Below are positions 34,102 to 43,669 of a stretch of DNA of 64,000 nt, one piece after another. The translations under genes and the position numbers were made by a program. The first letter of the stretch is position 1. Every line of letters starts with the position of its first letter. The notes under the pieces are model-generated. The model was not told the origin of the DNA. It was given only the letters and a program-made list of their open reading frames with translations, and did not search any database. Source of the stretch: an uncultured Acetatifactor sp. (lineage in GTDB: Bacteria; Bacillota; Clostridia; Lachnospirales; Lachnospiraceae); NCBI GenBank assembly GCA_910586835.1, contig CAJUJU010000012.1:7867-71866 (forward strand), given 5' to 3'.

Positions 34102-34133
34102 CAGGATATAGCCACTATATCTTGTATTTTTTT
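34102..34133 (+). terminator. Intrinsic terminator after rsmA
   Basis: A 10-bp stem (CAGGATATAG / CTATATCTTG with one G-U pair) has a CCA loop and is followed by TATTTTTTT. Confidence 0.88.
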
Positions 34134-34143
34134 GCCTTTTCTT

Positions 34144-34173
34144 TTGACAGATACAGGACGTATATGGTAGACT
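34144..34173 (+). promoter_or_regulatory. Probable promoter of the TPR/acidic-repeat gene
   Basis: A consensus TTGACA (34144-34149) is followed after 18 bases by TAGACT (34168-34173), 52 bases before the TTG start codon. Confidence 0.5.
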
Positions 34174-34225
34174 TAACAGTAATAGTGGGTAAGTATACTT
34201 ATATGTCAAATGGGAGCGAAATACC

Positions 34226-37200
34226 TTGGATAAGTATGAATATAAAGTAAGAGCAGATGAAATCAGGTCGCTGATTGCCGAGGGTGAATATGCGCAGGCG
34301 GCGGAGATAGCGGACACCATTGACTGGCGCAGAGTGAAGAGCGTTATGATGCTGTGCACCATCAGTGACCTGTATAAAATAAACCGGCGGTACGAGGATG
34401 CGAAGAACATGCTTCTGCTGGCATACGAGAGAAGGCCGGGTGGAAAGACCATCTGTTATTCTCTCTGTGAGCTTTGCATCAAGACGGAGGATTTCGTACA
34501 GGCTGTCAATTATTACAAGGAATTTGTGCAGGTGGCTCCGAAGGACTCGGGGAGATATATCCTGCAGTATAAGCTTTATGAGGCGCAGGATGTGGGGCTG
34601 GAAGAGCGAATCGGCGTGCTGGAGGAGCTGAAAAAGAGGGATTACCGGGAGAAGTGGGCGTATGAGCTGGCATACCTGTATCACAGAGTGGGACTGGCCA
34701 CCCGCTGCGTGGAGGAGTGCGACGAGCTGATTCTGTGGTTTGGGGACGGTAAATATGTGGTCAAGGCCATGGAATTGAAAATGCTGCACCAGCCGTTGAC
34801 GGCGGCGCAGCAGGAAAAATATGAGCATCGGTTCGAGCCCTGGAATGCGCCGGGCAGCGTAGGAGCGTCTGCCGGAGAGCAATCCGGTTGGGAACAGTCA
34901 GCGGAAGAAGAGGCGGGCTGGGAACAGGCAGGCTGGAATCAGAATACGGGAGAACAGACCGGCTGGGAGCAGGCGGCACAGGGAGAGATGTTTTCCGGTA
35001 CTGCGGAGGTGCAGGGAGGCGTACAGCAGAACCCGGATGAGATGGATATTCAGGTCAAGACCATGGATGTCGGGCAGTACAATACCATCAACCTGCAGGC
35101 AGAGATTGCGGCGGGGCTGCAGGAGGTTTTGTCCGGTTCCCAGCAGTCGGATGCCATTACCCGCTCCATTTTGGCGCCCCTGATGGATTCTGACACAGAG
35201 AGTCTTGACCTTCCGGAGATAGAGGAAGTGGACGAGAGCGACCTGGAACCGGAAGCGGAAGTAATGGAGAGCTCGGAGGTGTTTTTCGGTGAGACGGCGG
35301 ACATGAGCGGGCTGCAGCAGGATGCTGCAGGAACGGACGCCGAAGCAGCAGACATAACGCCAGGGAACCGGGAGCCCCGGGAGACGGAGAAAACCCCGGC
35401 AGAGGAGCCGGTGAATAAAACGGCGGAAGAAACCGTTCCGGATATGACGGAGATCATTGTGGAACAGCCGCGGACAGAGAACCTGGGACGGGGGGAAGAG
35501 CAGGTGCTGACGGCCCAGCCGCCCAGGGAGCTGGCGGGTGTGCTGTCCCAGGAATCGGACGGACAGATCAGCCTTGTGGTTCCTGAGGCGGAGAAGGTTG
35601 AAAAGCAGATTACGGGCCAGATGAATCTGGGAGATATTCTGATCGAGTGGGAAAAGGCGAAGAAGGAGAACGAGAAGAAGCGCAAGGAAGAGGTGCGCCA
35701 GCGGGTGCTGGAGCAGACCGGAAATATGTTTACGGAGTTTGAGGCATCTGTGAGAGACGGCCTTCTGGAACAGCTGGAGGGAGAGCGGTCTGCCGCGGGA
35801 GAGAAGGAGCTGGAGGAGGTTGCTTTGGAAGCGGGTTCACAGGCGGAGAAGGAGCTCACGGAGACAGAGGCGCTGACGGAATACGGAGAAGACGCTGCCG
35901 GGTATGAAGAGGGAATCCAGGGGCAGGAGGGAGCAGCCCCGGAATATGAAGGGGAATCCGCAGAACCGGAGAACCAGGGATGGGACTTTGAAGAGGATTC
36001 CGCAGAATATGAGGAGGCCGCTGTATATGAAGAGGACTCCGCAGAATATGGGGAGGAAGCTTCTGTATATGAAGAGGACTCTGCAGAATATGGGGAGGAA
36101 ACTTCTGCATATGAAGAGGACTCTCCGGAATATGGGGAGGAACCTCTGGATTATGAAGAGGATTCCGTGGAATACGAAGCGGAAGATTCGGTATATGAAC
36201 AGGAGACTGCAGCGCTGAAAAAATCTCCGGAGTATGAAAAAGACCCGGAGGACTATGGGGAAGACAGCCTGGAACAGGAGGACTCTGCTGATTCGGAAGA
36301 GATGACGGGGGATGCGCAATACGAGGCGGAAGCTTTGGAGTATGAAGCGGAATCCGGGGAAGCGGATGCGGAGCCGGAGGGAAAATTGACCGATGGGGAG
36401 GAACCGGGAGGCGCAGAATCTTCCGGGGAGGATGCCGGCGCAGAAGAGGAGTCCGGGGATTCTATGGCACAGGCGCAGACAACGCGCAGAGATCAGGCCG
36501 GAAAGACAAAGAAGCAGCAGAGGGCGGAAAGACGCAGGACCAGACAGGTTCAGGAGAGCGCTGCGGACGGCAAGGAGACCGCCGTCTCCGTGGAGCGGGA
36601 AAAGGCAAAAGTACGGTCTCTGACCAGGGAAGAGAGAGAGCTTTACGGGCCATATATCCAGAGCCGTTCGGCCCGGGAAAAACTGGTGAAGGCCCTTGAC
36701 AGTATCAGCATGGCGGCATATACAGGCAATATCATTATCACGGGCGAAAAAGGGATGGATACGCTCACCCTGGCCAAGAACATGATCCGGGAGGTTCAGA
36801 TGACGGACAGCAATTTCTCGGGCAAGGTGGCAAAGATCAGCGGTGACGGTATGAACGCCAAAAATGTGGCGGACACGCTGGAGAAGCTGAAGAGCGGAGC
36901 GCTGATCATCCACGGGGCATCCGGTATGAAGGCAGAGACCGTGGAGGCGCTGTACAGGGCTCTCCAGCAGGAGCGGCTGGGGATTATCGTGGTGCTTGAG
37001 GACACCAGAAAAGCCATAGACAGGATGCTCTCGACACATGTGAAGCTGAGAGAGAGCTTCACGGCCCGAATGGATGTGGAGGCTCTGAGCAACGACATGC
37101 TGGTGACCTTTGGCAAGCAGTATGCCAGGGAACAGGAATATTCCATAGACGATCTCGGCGTGCTGGCGCTGCACACAAGGATCGAGGCCCTTCAGACCAT

Positions 37201-37357
37201 CGACCATTCGGTGACGGTGGCGGAGGTGAAGGAGATGGTGGATGAGGCGATTCACCATGCCAACCGGAAGACTCCGGGCCACTTTTTTGACATACTTTTT
37301 GCCAGAAGATACGACGATGAGGATATGATCATACTGACAGAGAAAGATTTTGTCTGA
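34226..37357 (+). CDS. TPR, acidic low-complexity and degenerate AAA-like protein, unknown function
   Basis: A 1,043-residue soluble protein with three parts. Residues 1-190 are helical TPR-like repeats (for example YEDAKNMLLLAYERRPGG). Residues about 200-790 are very acidic and low in complexity, with a basic KKQQRAERRRTRQ stretch at the end and a 14-residue tandem repeat near 588-658. Residues about 800-1043 resemble the AAA domain of EccA/CbxX-type proteins, but Walker A reads TGEKGMDT without the lysine and the Walker B position reads LIIHGASG without acidic residues, so it probably does not hydrolyse ATP. The TTG start has GGGAG 9 bases upstream. It lies 14 bases before glgB. I cannot assign a function. 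Confidence 0.85.
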   Translation: MDKYEYKVRADEIRSLIAEGEYAQAAEIADTIDWRRVKSVMMLCTISDLYKINRRYEDAKNMLLLAYERRPGGKTICYSLCELCIKTEDFVQAVNYYKEFVQVAPKDSGRYILQYKLYEAQDVGLEERIGVLEELKKRDYREKWAYELAYLYHRVGLATRCVEECDELILWFGDGKYVVKAMELKMLHQPLTAAQQEKYEHRFEPWNAPGSVGASAGEQSGWEQSAEEEAGWEQAGWNQNTGEQTGWEQAAQGEMFSGTAEVQGGVQQNPDEMDIQVKTMDVGQYNTINLQAEIAAGLQEVLSGSQQSDAITRSILAPLMDSDTESLDLPEIEEVDESDLEPEAEVMESSEVFFGETADMSGLQQDAAGTDAEAADITPGNREPRETEKTPAEEPVNKTAEETVPDMTEIIVEQPRTENLGRGEEQVLTAQPPRELAGVLSQESDGQISLVVPEAEKVEKQITGQMNLGDILIEWEKAKKENEKKRKEEVRQRVLEQTGNMFTEFEASVRDGLLEQLEGERSAAGEKELEEVALEAGSQAEKELTETEALTEYGEDAAGYEEGIQGQEGAAPEYEGESAEPENQGWDFEEDSAEYEEAAVYEEDSAEYGEEASVYEEDSAEYGEETSAYEEDSPEYGEEPLDYEEDSVEYEAEDSVYEQETAALKKSPEYEKDPEDYGEDSLEQEDSADSEEMTGDAQYEAEALEYEAESGEADAEPEGKLTDGEEPGGAESSGEDAGAEEESGDSMAQAQTTRRDQAGKTKKQQRAERRRTRQVQESAADGKETAVSVEREKAKVRSLTREERELYGPYIQSRSAREKLVKALDSISMAAYTGNIIITGEKGMDTLTLAKNMIREVQMTDSNFSGKVAKISGDGMNAKNVADTLEKLKSGALIIHGASGMKAETVEALYRALQQERLGIIVVLEDTRKAIDRMLSTHVKLRESFTARMDVEALSNDMLVTFGKQYAREQEYSIDDLGVLALHTRIEALQTIDHSVTVAEVKEMVDEAIHHANRKTPGHFFDILFARRYDDEDMIILTEKDFV
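35989..36200 (+). repeat. 42-bp coding tandem repeat (14-residue acidic unit)
   Basis: About five copies of a 42-bp unit encode variants of YEEDSAEYGEEASV. Copies near 36020-36120 are almost identical in DNA, while outer copies have drifted. The unit is a multiple of three, so copy-number change keeps the frame. Confidence 0.85.
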
Positions 37358-37371
37358 TTGGAGGTATAACA

Positions 37372-39279
37372 ATGACAAGCGAAAAGGAAAAGGTCTTTAT
37401 ATCAGAGGCCGATCAGTACCTGTTTTCACAGGGGACGCACTATGACATTTATAAAAAGCTGGGTGCGCACCTTTCTGTGGAAAAGGGAGTGAAGGGTACT
37501 TATTTCGGAGTCTGGGCGCCCAATGCACGGGAGGTTCACATAATCGGAACCTTCAATGACTGGAACGAGGAATCTCTGGTCATGGAAAAGCTGGGACCGG
37601 TGGGAATCTGGGGGCTGTTTGTTCCGGGGGCGGCGGAAGGCGACATGTACAAGTTCCTGATCCATGCCGAAGACGGCAGAAAGCTTTACAAAGCCGATCC
37701 CTTTGCCAATCAGGCGGAATACCGTCCGGGCACGGCGTCCGTCATCGCGGATCTTTCCGGCTTCAAATGGGGCGATACAAAGTGGATGGAAGAACGCGAT
37801 AAAAAGGATATGAACAGGCAGCCCATGGCTGTCTATGAGTGTCATGTGGGCTCTTTCATGAAGCATCCTGACGGAACGGAGGAAGGATTTTATAACTATC
37901 GGCAGTTTGCTGACAGAATTGTGGAATATTTAAAAGAAATGAAATATACCCATGTGGAGCTGATGGGAATTGCGGAGCATCCCTTTGACGGTTCCTGGGG
38001 GTATCAGGTCACGGGCTATTATGCTCCTACCTCGCGCTATGGAACACCGAAGGATTTCATGTATCTGGTGGATGAGCTGCACAAGGCGGGAGTGGGTGTG
38101 ATTCTGGACTGGGTGCCTGCCCATTTTGCCACGGATGCACACGGCCTGGCCCAGTTTGACGGACAGTGCATCTTCGAGCATCCCGATCCCCGTCTGGGCG
38201 AGCATCCCGACTGGGGAACCAAGATTTTCAACTACGGCAAGCCGGAGGTGAAAAATTTTCTGATTGCCAATGTTCTGTTCTGGCTCAGGGAGTTCCATGT
38301 GGACGGTATCCGGGTGGACGCGGTGGCTTCCATGCTCTATCTGGACTACGGCAAGCAGGAGGGCCAGTGGCTGCCGAACAAGTATGGCGGACATGAGAAC
38401 CTGGAAGCCATCGAGTTTTTCAAACACCTGAATTCCGTAGTGCGGGGCAGTTATCCGGGCTTTCTGACCATTGCGGAGGAATCCACGGCCTGGCCCAACG
38501 TGACGGGAGACATCGGCGGAGACAGCCTTGGTTTTGCGTTTAAGTGGAACATGGGATGGATGCATGATTTCTGCGAGTACATGAAGCTGGATCCCATCTA
38601 CCGCAAGGGAAATCATTATGCCATGACCTTTGCCATGAGCTACAATGAAAGTGAAAAATATATCCTGCCCCTGTCGCATGACGAGGTGGTACATCTCAAG
38701 TGTTCCATGGTGAATAAGATGCCCGGCTATCAGGTAGATAAATACGCAAATCTGAGGGTTGGCTATGCCTATATGTTTGGCCATTGCGGTAAGAAGCTGC
38801 TGTTTATGGGGCAGGACTTCGGACAGGAGAGAGAGTGGAGCGAGGCCAGGGAGCTGGACTGGTTCCTGCTGGGTGAAAAAAATAATCTGGGAATGAAATC
38901 CTTTGTGAAGGAGCTGCTGCAGATGTACAGAAAGTATCCTGCCCTTTACGAGCATGACGACTCCTGGGAAGGCTTTGAATGGATGAATGCGGACGACGCG
39001 GAGAACAGTGTCTATTCTTTTGTAAGAAAGTCTTCCACGGGACGCAATAATCTTTTATTTGTGTTGAATATGACGCCTGTGAAACGGGAGGGCTATCAGG
39101 TGGCAGTGCCGAAAAAGAAAAAGTACAGGCTGCTTTTAAACAGCGATGAAGAACGTTTCGGCGGCTGGGGAAATGAGATTCAAAAGGAGATCACTGCGGT
39201 GGCGGAGCCCTTCCATTATCACAAATATTCCATGGAGATGGATCTGCCGCCCTATGGCGCGGCCGTGTTTGTATTCTGA
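37372..39279 (+). CDS. glgB: 1,4-alpha-glucan branching enzyme GlgB
   Basis: A 635-residue GH13 enzyme that makes alpha-1,6 branches in glycogen. An N-terminal CBM48 domain (about 30-120) has GTFNDWNEES, and the TIM barrel follows. Catalytic residues are Asp 316 in IRVDAVAS (nucleophile), Glu 369 in IAEESTAW (acid/base) and Asp 437 in SHDEVVH. The C-terminal beta domain ends in PPYGAAVFVF. The length fits the shorter GlgB type that lacks the extra N-terminal module. AGGTAT precedes the ATG. No other glycogen gene is nearby, so the pathway is split in this genome. Confidence 0.97.
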   Translation: MTSEKEKVFISEADQYLFSQGTHYDIYKKLGAHLSVEKGVKGTYFGVWAPNAREVHIIGTFNDWNEESLVMEKLGPVGIWGLFVPGAAEGDMYKFLIHAEDGRKLYKADPFANQAEYRPGTASVIADLSGFKWGDTKWMEERDKKDMNRQPMAVYECHVGSFMKHPDGTEEGFYNYRQFADRIVEYLKEMKYTHVELMGIAEHPFDGSWGYQVTGYYAPTSRYGTPKDFMYLVDELHKAGVGVILDWVPAHFATDAHGLAQFDGQCIFEHPDPRLGEHPDWGTKIFNYGKPEVKNFLIANVLFWLREFHVDGIRVDAVASMLYLDYGKQEGQWLPNKYGGHENLEAIEFFKHLNSVVRGSYPGFLTIAEESTAWPNVTGDIGGDSLGFAFKWNMGWMHDFCEYMKLDPIYRKGNHYAMTFAMSYNESEKYILPLSHDEVVHLKCSMVNKMPGYQVDKYANLRVGYAYMFGHCGKKLLFMGQDFGQEREWSEARELDWFLLGEKNNLGMKSFVKELLQMYRKYPALYEHDDSWEGFEWMNADDAENSVYSFVRKSSTGRNNLLFVLNMTPVKREGYQVAVPKKKKYRLLLNSDEERFGGWGNEIQKEITAVAEPFHYHKYSMEMDLPPYGAAVFVF

Positions 39280-39322
39280 TCCGGCAGGGAGGGGAGCCAT
39301 AAAGTTATTTGGAAATGGTTCC

Positions 39323-39350
39323 TAAAGGAAATCTGCAGTTAAACCGAAAT
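39323..39350 (+). promoter_or_regulatory. Possible sigma-28 (sigma-D) flagellar promoter
   Basis: TAAA (39323-39326) is followed after 17 bases by CCGAAAT (39344-39350), close to the flagellar consensus TAAA-N15-GCCGATAT with one mismatch in the core and one extra spacer base. It stands about 100 bases before the flagellar block. The glgB terminator begins directly after it. Confidence 0.4.
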
Positions 39351-39385
39351 AAAAGGTAGGCACAGAAATGGGTGCCTGCCTTTTT
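39351..39385 (+). terminator. Intrinsic terminator after glgB
   Basis: AAAAGGTAGGCAC pairs with GTGCCTGCCTTTTT around a short loop, with a T tract directly in the 3' arm. The minus strand also ends in TTTTATTT, so it may act in both directions. Confidence 0.85.
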
Positions 39386-39451
39386 CCATGGTGGGATCGG
39401 CGCTCATGGATGAAGGAAACATAAAATCAATCGGATACGGGAGATTATATT

Positions 39452-42403
39452 TTGAAGATATCATTTCAGCATCAGACAGTGCAGGAATCGGAAAAACAGT
39501 ATGGAGAAAACAGAGTGGGAGGCCGGGAAGGTCGTTCCACCGTTCGGGGAAGAGGGCGTTCGGATGAAAAAAGGGTGCAGCCGGGAGGCTGTTTTTCGGC
39601 CGGTCAGGGCTGGGAGGGCATTCTTGGAGCTGCCGGAGAAAGGGGAAAGAGCCTGATAGAGATCCAGCAGGAGGCCTCTCATATTGATGTGGGAGTCACG
39701 CAGGATTACATGATACTCATGTCAAATACCATGTCCGAGGAGGACTATGCGAAGATGCAGGAGGAAGGCTTTGACTTCGGCGGCATGGAGCCGGAGGAAG
39801 CGGTTACCATCCTGGATAAGATCAAGGCGGAGCTGGTGCGTTCCGGCAAGAATGTGGCAGGATATACGGATGATCTGGATCTGGATACGCTGGCAGCCGC
39901 GCTGGGCAGCCAGGCGCTGGCCCAGGCCGTAGCGGAGAGCTTTGCCCGGGCGGATATTCCTCTGACACAGGAAAACCTGACGCTGGTATCCGAGGCATGG
40001 GCCATGGCGGAACAGCTTCAGCCCCTGACGGAGGGAAGCACCGGGTATCTGATTGACAATGAGATGGAGGGCGAGCTCTGGAACCTGTACCTGGCCCAGA
40101 ACAGCGGTGCGGAAAACGGGAGCAGAAACGTCCCCAGATATTATGCCGGAGAGGTACAGGGATATTATACCCGCAGCGGAGAGCAGGTGCCGGACGGGGA
40201 GCTGGCCGGACAGATTGACGAGGTGATTCGCCGATCCGGCCGTGAGGTGACGGAGGAGAGCAGGCGGGAAGCGGTATGGCTTCTGAATAACGGCCTGCCG
40301 TTGACGGCGGAAAACCTTGACAGGCTGGAGGAGCTGGAGGGAATAGAATTGCCGGTGGACCCGGAGCGCTTTGGCAGAGCCGCTGCGGATGCCCTTGCCC
40401 AGGGAAAAAATCCGCTTCACGCCGATCTTTCCGGAAAATCCGAGAATCTTTACGAGCGTGCGGGCCGCCTTGCGGATTACTATCAGAGCGACGAAGCCTG
40501 GGAGTTGACGGCAGGCGATCTGACAGCCAGGAGGCAGTTGGAGGAAATCCGGCTGCGCATGACTGCAGAGGTAAACATAAAGCTGCTGAAGAGCGGTTTT
40601 TCCATTGACACCGCGCCCATGGAAAAGCTGGTGGAAGCGCTTCGCCAGGCGGAGGGCGAGCTGGCGGAGCAATATTTCCCCGGGGATACCATGGCGGTGG
40701 AGAAGTTCCGGGAGCTGCAGAGAACAGACAGTGTGGTGGCAGAGCTGCCGGGTCTCCCTGCGGAGGTACTGGGTACTTTTGCGGAGGGACAGAGCACCGG
40801 GACCCTGGAGGGATTTCACGGAGAGGGAAAGGCACGGCAGGATGCCCTTGCTCTGGCTGGTGAACGTTATGAAACGCTGATGACGGCGCCCAGGCGGGAT
40901 CTGGGAGACAATATCAGGGCGGCCTTCCGGAACATAGACGAAATTCTTGGCGAGATGGGACAGGAGCTGACGGAGGAGAACCGAAGAGCGGCAAGGATAC
41001 TGGCCTATAACCATATGGAGATTACTGCGGAGAATCTGGAGAGCGTGCGGCAGGCCGACAGGCAGGTGCAGTCGGTGGTGGAGAAACTGACGCCGGCGGC
41101 TACGCTTAGGATGATCCGGGACGGAATCAACCCTCTTGAGAAAAGCTTCTCAGAGCTGGAGGAGTATTTTGAGGGACTTCCGGAGGAATATAAGGATGCG
41201 TCGGAAAGCTACAGCAGATTCCTCTATGGGCTGGAGAGAAAGCACGAGATCACGCAGGAGGAGCGGGAAAGCTATATCGGTATTTACCGGCTGATCCGTC
41301 AGATCGAGAAGGGGGACGGGGCGGCTGTAGGCGCGTTGGTGAATACCCAGGCGCAGCTGCATTTCTCCAACCTGCTCAGCGCAGTCCGCAGCGGCCGGTT
41401 TAAGACCCTGGACGCCAGGGTGGGAGAGGAATTGGGCGCGGTGGCTGAGCTTGTGAGAAAGGGTGAGAGCATTTCGGATCAGATCGGCCGGGCATTTGCA
41501 GCGGAAGCGCGAAATGGGTTGACGGAGGCGTCCTACAGTCAGGAGGCTCAGGCGGATTACCGGCGGGAGCAGCTGGAACAGTACCGGGAGGCAGTGACCT
41601 CCGCGGACAGGGAGTGCACGGCTATGCTGCAGAGGGGCCAGCTCTCTCCCGGCGCGGACAATCTCCTGGCGGCACAGGCGCTTCTGGAGGGAGAAGAAAA
41701 CCTGTTTGGCTCAACGGTGTCCGTTAAAACGGACAGAAACCGCAGGGCCGCGGAGGAGAAAAAAGACATTGGTCAGGAGAATGCGGAGGGTGTCGGGGAG
41801 GCCCGGGAGGAACCGGGAACCAGACTTTTGGAGCTTCTGGATAACCCGGAGGAGTTTGAGAGGCAATATGCCGAAGAACTGACTTTAGCGCGGGCAGAGA
41901 CAGAGGAGGCCACCTTTGAGGAGGCGGATACCAGCCTGGATGTGCGGCATATGCAGCTGACCCATAAACAACTCACTGTGGCGGGCGCGCTGGCGGAAAA
42001 CAAGGAGTTTTTCCTGCCTGTATATGTGGGAGGAAGGCTTACCAGAGTGCATCTGACGCTGGAGCGGGACGGGGCAGGCGCGGGTATGGTGGAGATCACC
42101 ATGCGGCCCAGGGATGGCTGGACGCTGCGCGGGGGCTTTTGTTTTGAGGACGGTCAGCTCCGGGGAATTTTGCGGACCGGAGGTCAGAAAGAGGTTATGG
42201 AAACGGAAAACATAGCCGATATCTTTAGAAAGGAAGCCGGTGAAAGCTGGAGTGTGGGCGATATCAGCGTAGTGACGACAGATGTCGGGTTTGCAGCGGC
42301 CGGAAGAGGCACGGATGCCGGAACAGAAAATATAGAACTTTATCGCGTGGCTAAAGTGTTTTTGCATGCCGTGCAGCAAGGAGAATTAACCGATGAGAAT
42401 TAA
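39452..42403 (+). CDS. Large flagellum-associated protein (DUF6240-like)
   Basis: A 983-residue protein, mostly helical and charged, with no signal peptide. Internal modules recur about every 90-150 residues: segments such as DIPLTQENLTLVSEAWAMAE, GLPLTAENLDRLEELEG, GQELTEENRRAARILAYN and HEITQEERESYIGIYRLI share a (L)T.EN/ER pattern, which suggests an array of related helical repeats. The last 140 residues have a beta-rich, FliK-C-like look (VYVGGRLTRVHLTLERD). From memory it matches DUF6240 proteins found beside flagellin genes in Lachnospiraceae. The start is a TTG at 39452 with a weak ribosome binding site. It overlaps flagellin by 11 bases, so it may be a hook-length or chaperone-like factor. 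Confidence 0.78.
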   Translation: MKISFQHQTVQESEKQYGENRVGGREGRSTVRGRGRSDEKRVQPGGCFSAGQGWEGILGAAGERGKSLIEIQQEASHIDVGVTQDYMILMSNTMSEEDYAKMQEEGFDFGGMEPEEAVTILDKIKAELVRSGKNVAGYTDDLDLDTLAAALGSQALAQAVAESFARADIPLTQENLTLVSEAWAMAEQLQPLTEGSTGYLIDNEMEGELWNLYLAQNSGAENGSRNVPRYYAGEVQGYYTRSGEQVPDGELAGQIDEVIRRSGREVTEESRREAVWLLNNGLPLTAENLDRLEELEGIELPVDPERFGRAAADALAQGKNPLHADLSGKSENLYERAGRLADYYQSDEAWELTAGDLTARRQLEEIRLRMTAEVNIKLLKSGFSIDTAPMEKLVEALRQAEGELAEQYFPGDTMAVEKFRELQRTDSVVAELPGLPAEVLGTFAEGQSTGTLEGFHGEGKARQDALALAGERYETLMTAPRRDLGDNIRAAFRNIDEILGEMGQELTEENRRAARILAYNHMEITAENLESVRQADRQVQSVVEKLTPAATLRMIRDGINPLEKSFSELEEYFEGLPEEYKDASESYSRFLYGLERKHEITQEERESYIGIYRLIRQIEKGDGAAVGALVNTQAQLHFSNLLSAVRSGRFKTLDARVGEELGAVAELVRKGESISDQIGRAFAAEARNGLTEASYSQEAQADYRREQLEQYREAVTSADRECTAMLQRGQLSPGADNLLAAQALLEGEENLFGSTVSVKTDRNRRAAEEKKDIGQENAEGVGEAREEPGTRLLELLDNPEEFERQYAEELTLARAETEEATFEEADTSLDVRHMQLTHKQLTVAGALAENKEFFLPVYVGGRLTRVHLTLERDGAGAGMVEITMRPRDGWTLRGGFCFEDGQLRGILRTGGQKEVMETENIADIFRKEAGESWSVGDISVVTTDVGFAAAGRGTDAGTENIELYRVAKVFLHAVQQGELTDEN

Positions 42404-43664
42404 TTACAATGTATCCGCAATGCTTTCAAACAACGCGTTGGCGAACAACGACAAGCTGCTGTCCCAGTCCTTGCAGCGTCTGTCCTCCGGTCTGAAGATC
42501 AACCGTGCAAAGGATAACCCGGCAGGGCTTGCCATGGCGAAAAGGATGAACGCGCAGCTGGAGGGACTTGCCGTTGCAAATCAGAACGCCAGCGACGGAA
42601 TCTCCATCATAGAGACGGCTGACGGGGCCATGAGCGAAGTCAGCGAGATGCTGCAGCGTCTCAACGAGCTGGCCATTAAAGCCGCAAACGGCACCATGGC
42701 CGACAGCGACCGCGGCACGGTGCAGGATGAGGTAAAGCAGCTGAAGGAGGAAATCAACAGAATCTCCGAGGTGACGGAATTTAACGGGCAGAAGCTGCTG
42801 AACGGAGAGTTTGAGTGGAAGGGTTTTGTCTACAACGATGACCCCCTGTATCCGGTCAGCGTGAGCGGGTATTCCAAGGAGGTGCCGGCGAAGCGGTATC
42901 AGATTGACTCTGTGGTGCTGGAGAAGGAGTATGAACCCGTCTATGAAAAGGATCCGAAGACCGGAGAGTTTATCAAGGATCCGGTGACCGGAAACTATAT
43001 CGTGACCGAGTATGTGGAGACAGGCGAATATATTGTGAAGGGATTTCAGCTGTTGGATTATGATCCCAACGATCCGGCCAAGGAGGATGGTTTTCCCAAT
43101 GCCGGCGATATCAGGGCAACCATAAAGGGCAATCTTCTGACCTTTACGGGGGTCAATGACTTTGAGATGACCCTTGATCTGACGGAGGCAAAGCCTGAGA
43201 TCGAGAATCAACTGACGGCGATGGGCGATACAGTGACGATTCCGGGATTTACAGTTGATGCAAGCGGTATTGGCGCCATGCGTCTGCAGATCGGCGCCAA
43301 TGAGGGGCAGGTGCTGGAGATCGATATTCCCGCCATCTCGCTCCGCAATCTGGGGATTGAGGACGTGGATGTCAGCACCAAGGAGGGTGCCCTGGATGCC
43401 ATAGAGGCAGTGGACGGCGCGGTTCGGTTTGTATCCGCAGTCCGCGGGCAGCTGGGCGCTTATCAGAACAGGCTGGAATCCACGGTGAACAGTCTGGATA
43501 TCACCTCCGAGAACATGACGGCCGCGTACTCCAGGATTATGGATGTGGATATGGCCGAGGAGATGACGAAGTATACTACTTATCAGGTGCTGACACAGGC
43601 GGGAACCTCCATGCTGGCCCAGGCCAACGAGAGACCTTCCCAGGTTCTGCAGCTGCTGCAGTAA
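42393..43664 (+). CDS. fliC: Flagellin
   Basis: A 423-residue flagellin, the subunit of the flagellar filament exported through the flagellar type III system. The conserved D0/D1 N-terminus (MRINYNVSAMLSNNALANND to about 140) contains LQRLSSGLKINRAKDNPAG and the QRLNELAIKAANGT segment corresponding to the TLR5-recognised site of other flagellins. Residues 140-330 are a variable surface domain. The C-terminal D1/D0 ends MLAQANERPSQVLQLLQ. AAGGAG precedes the ATG, which lies inside the upstream gene. A perfect sigma-28 -10 sequence GCCGATAT occurs at 42215-42222 without a good -35. Confidence 0.97.
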   Translation: MRINYNVSAMLSNNALANNDKLLSQSLQRLSSGLKINRAKDNPAGLAMAKRMNAQLEGLAVANQNASDGISIIETADGAMSEVSEMLQRLNELAIKAANGTMADSDRGTVQDEVKQLKEEINRISEVTEFNGQKLLNGEFEWKGFVYNDDPLYPVSVSGYSKEVPAKRYQIDSVVLEKEYEPVYEKDPKTGEFIKDPVTGNYIVTEYVETGEYIVKGFQLLDYDPNDPAKEDGFPNAGDIRATIKGNLLTFTGVNDFEMTLDLTEAKPEIENQLTAMGDTVTIPGFTVDASGIGAMRLQIGANEGQVLEIDIPAISLRNLGIEDVDVSTKEGALDAIEAVDGAVRFVSAVRGQLGAYQNRLESTVNSLDITSENMTAAYSRIMDVDMAEEMTKYTTYQVLTQAGTSMLAQANERPSQVLQLLQ

Positions 43665-43669
43665 AGCAA

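Noticed and set aside
35837..37378. 513-residue minus-strand ORF opposite the TPR protein gene
   Set aside because: It is the antisense shadow of the acidic repeats (Phe/Leu/Arg-rich), with no credible start or motif.
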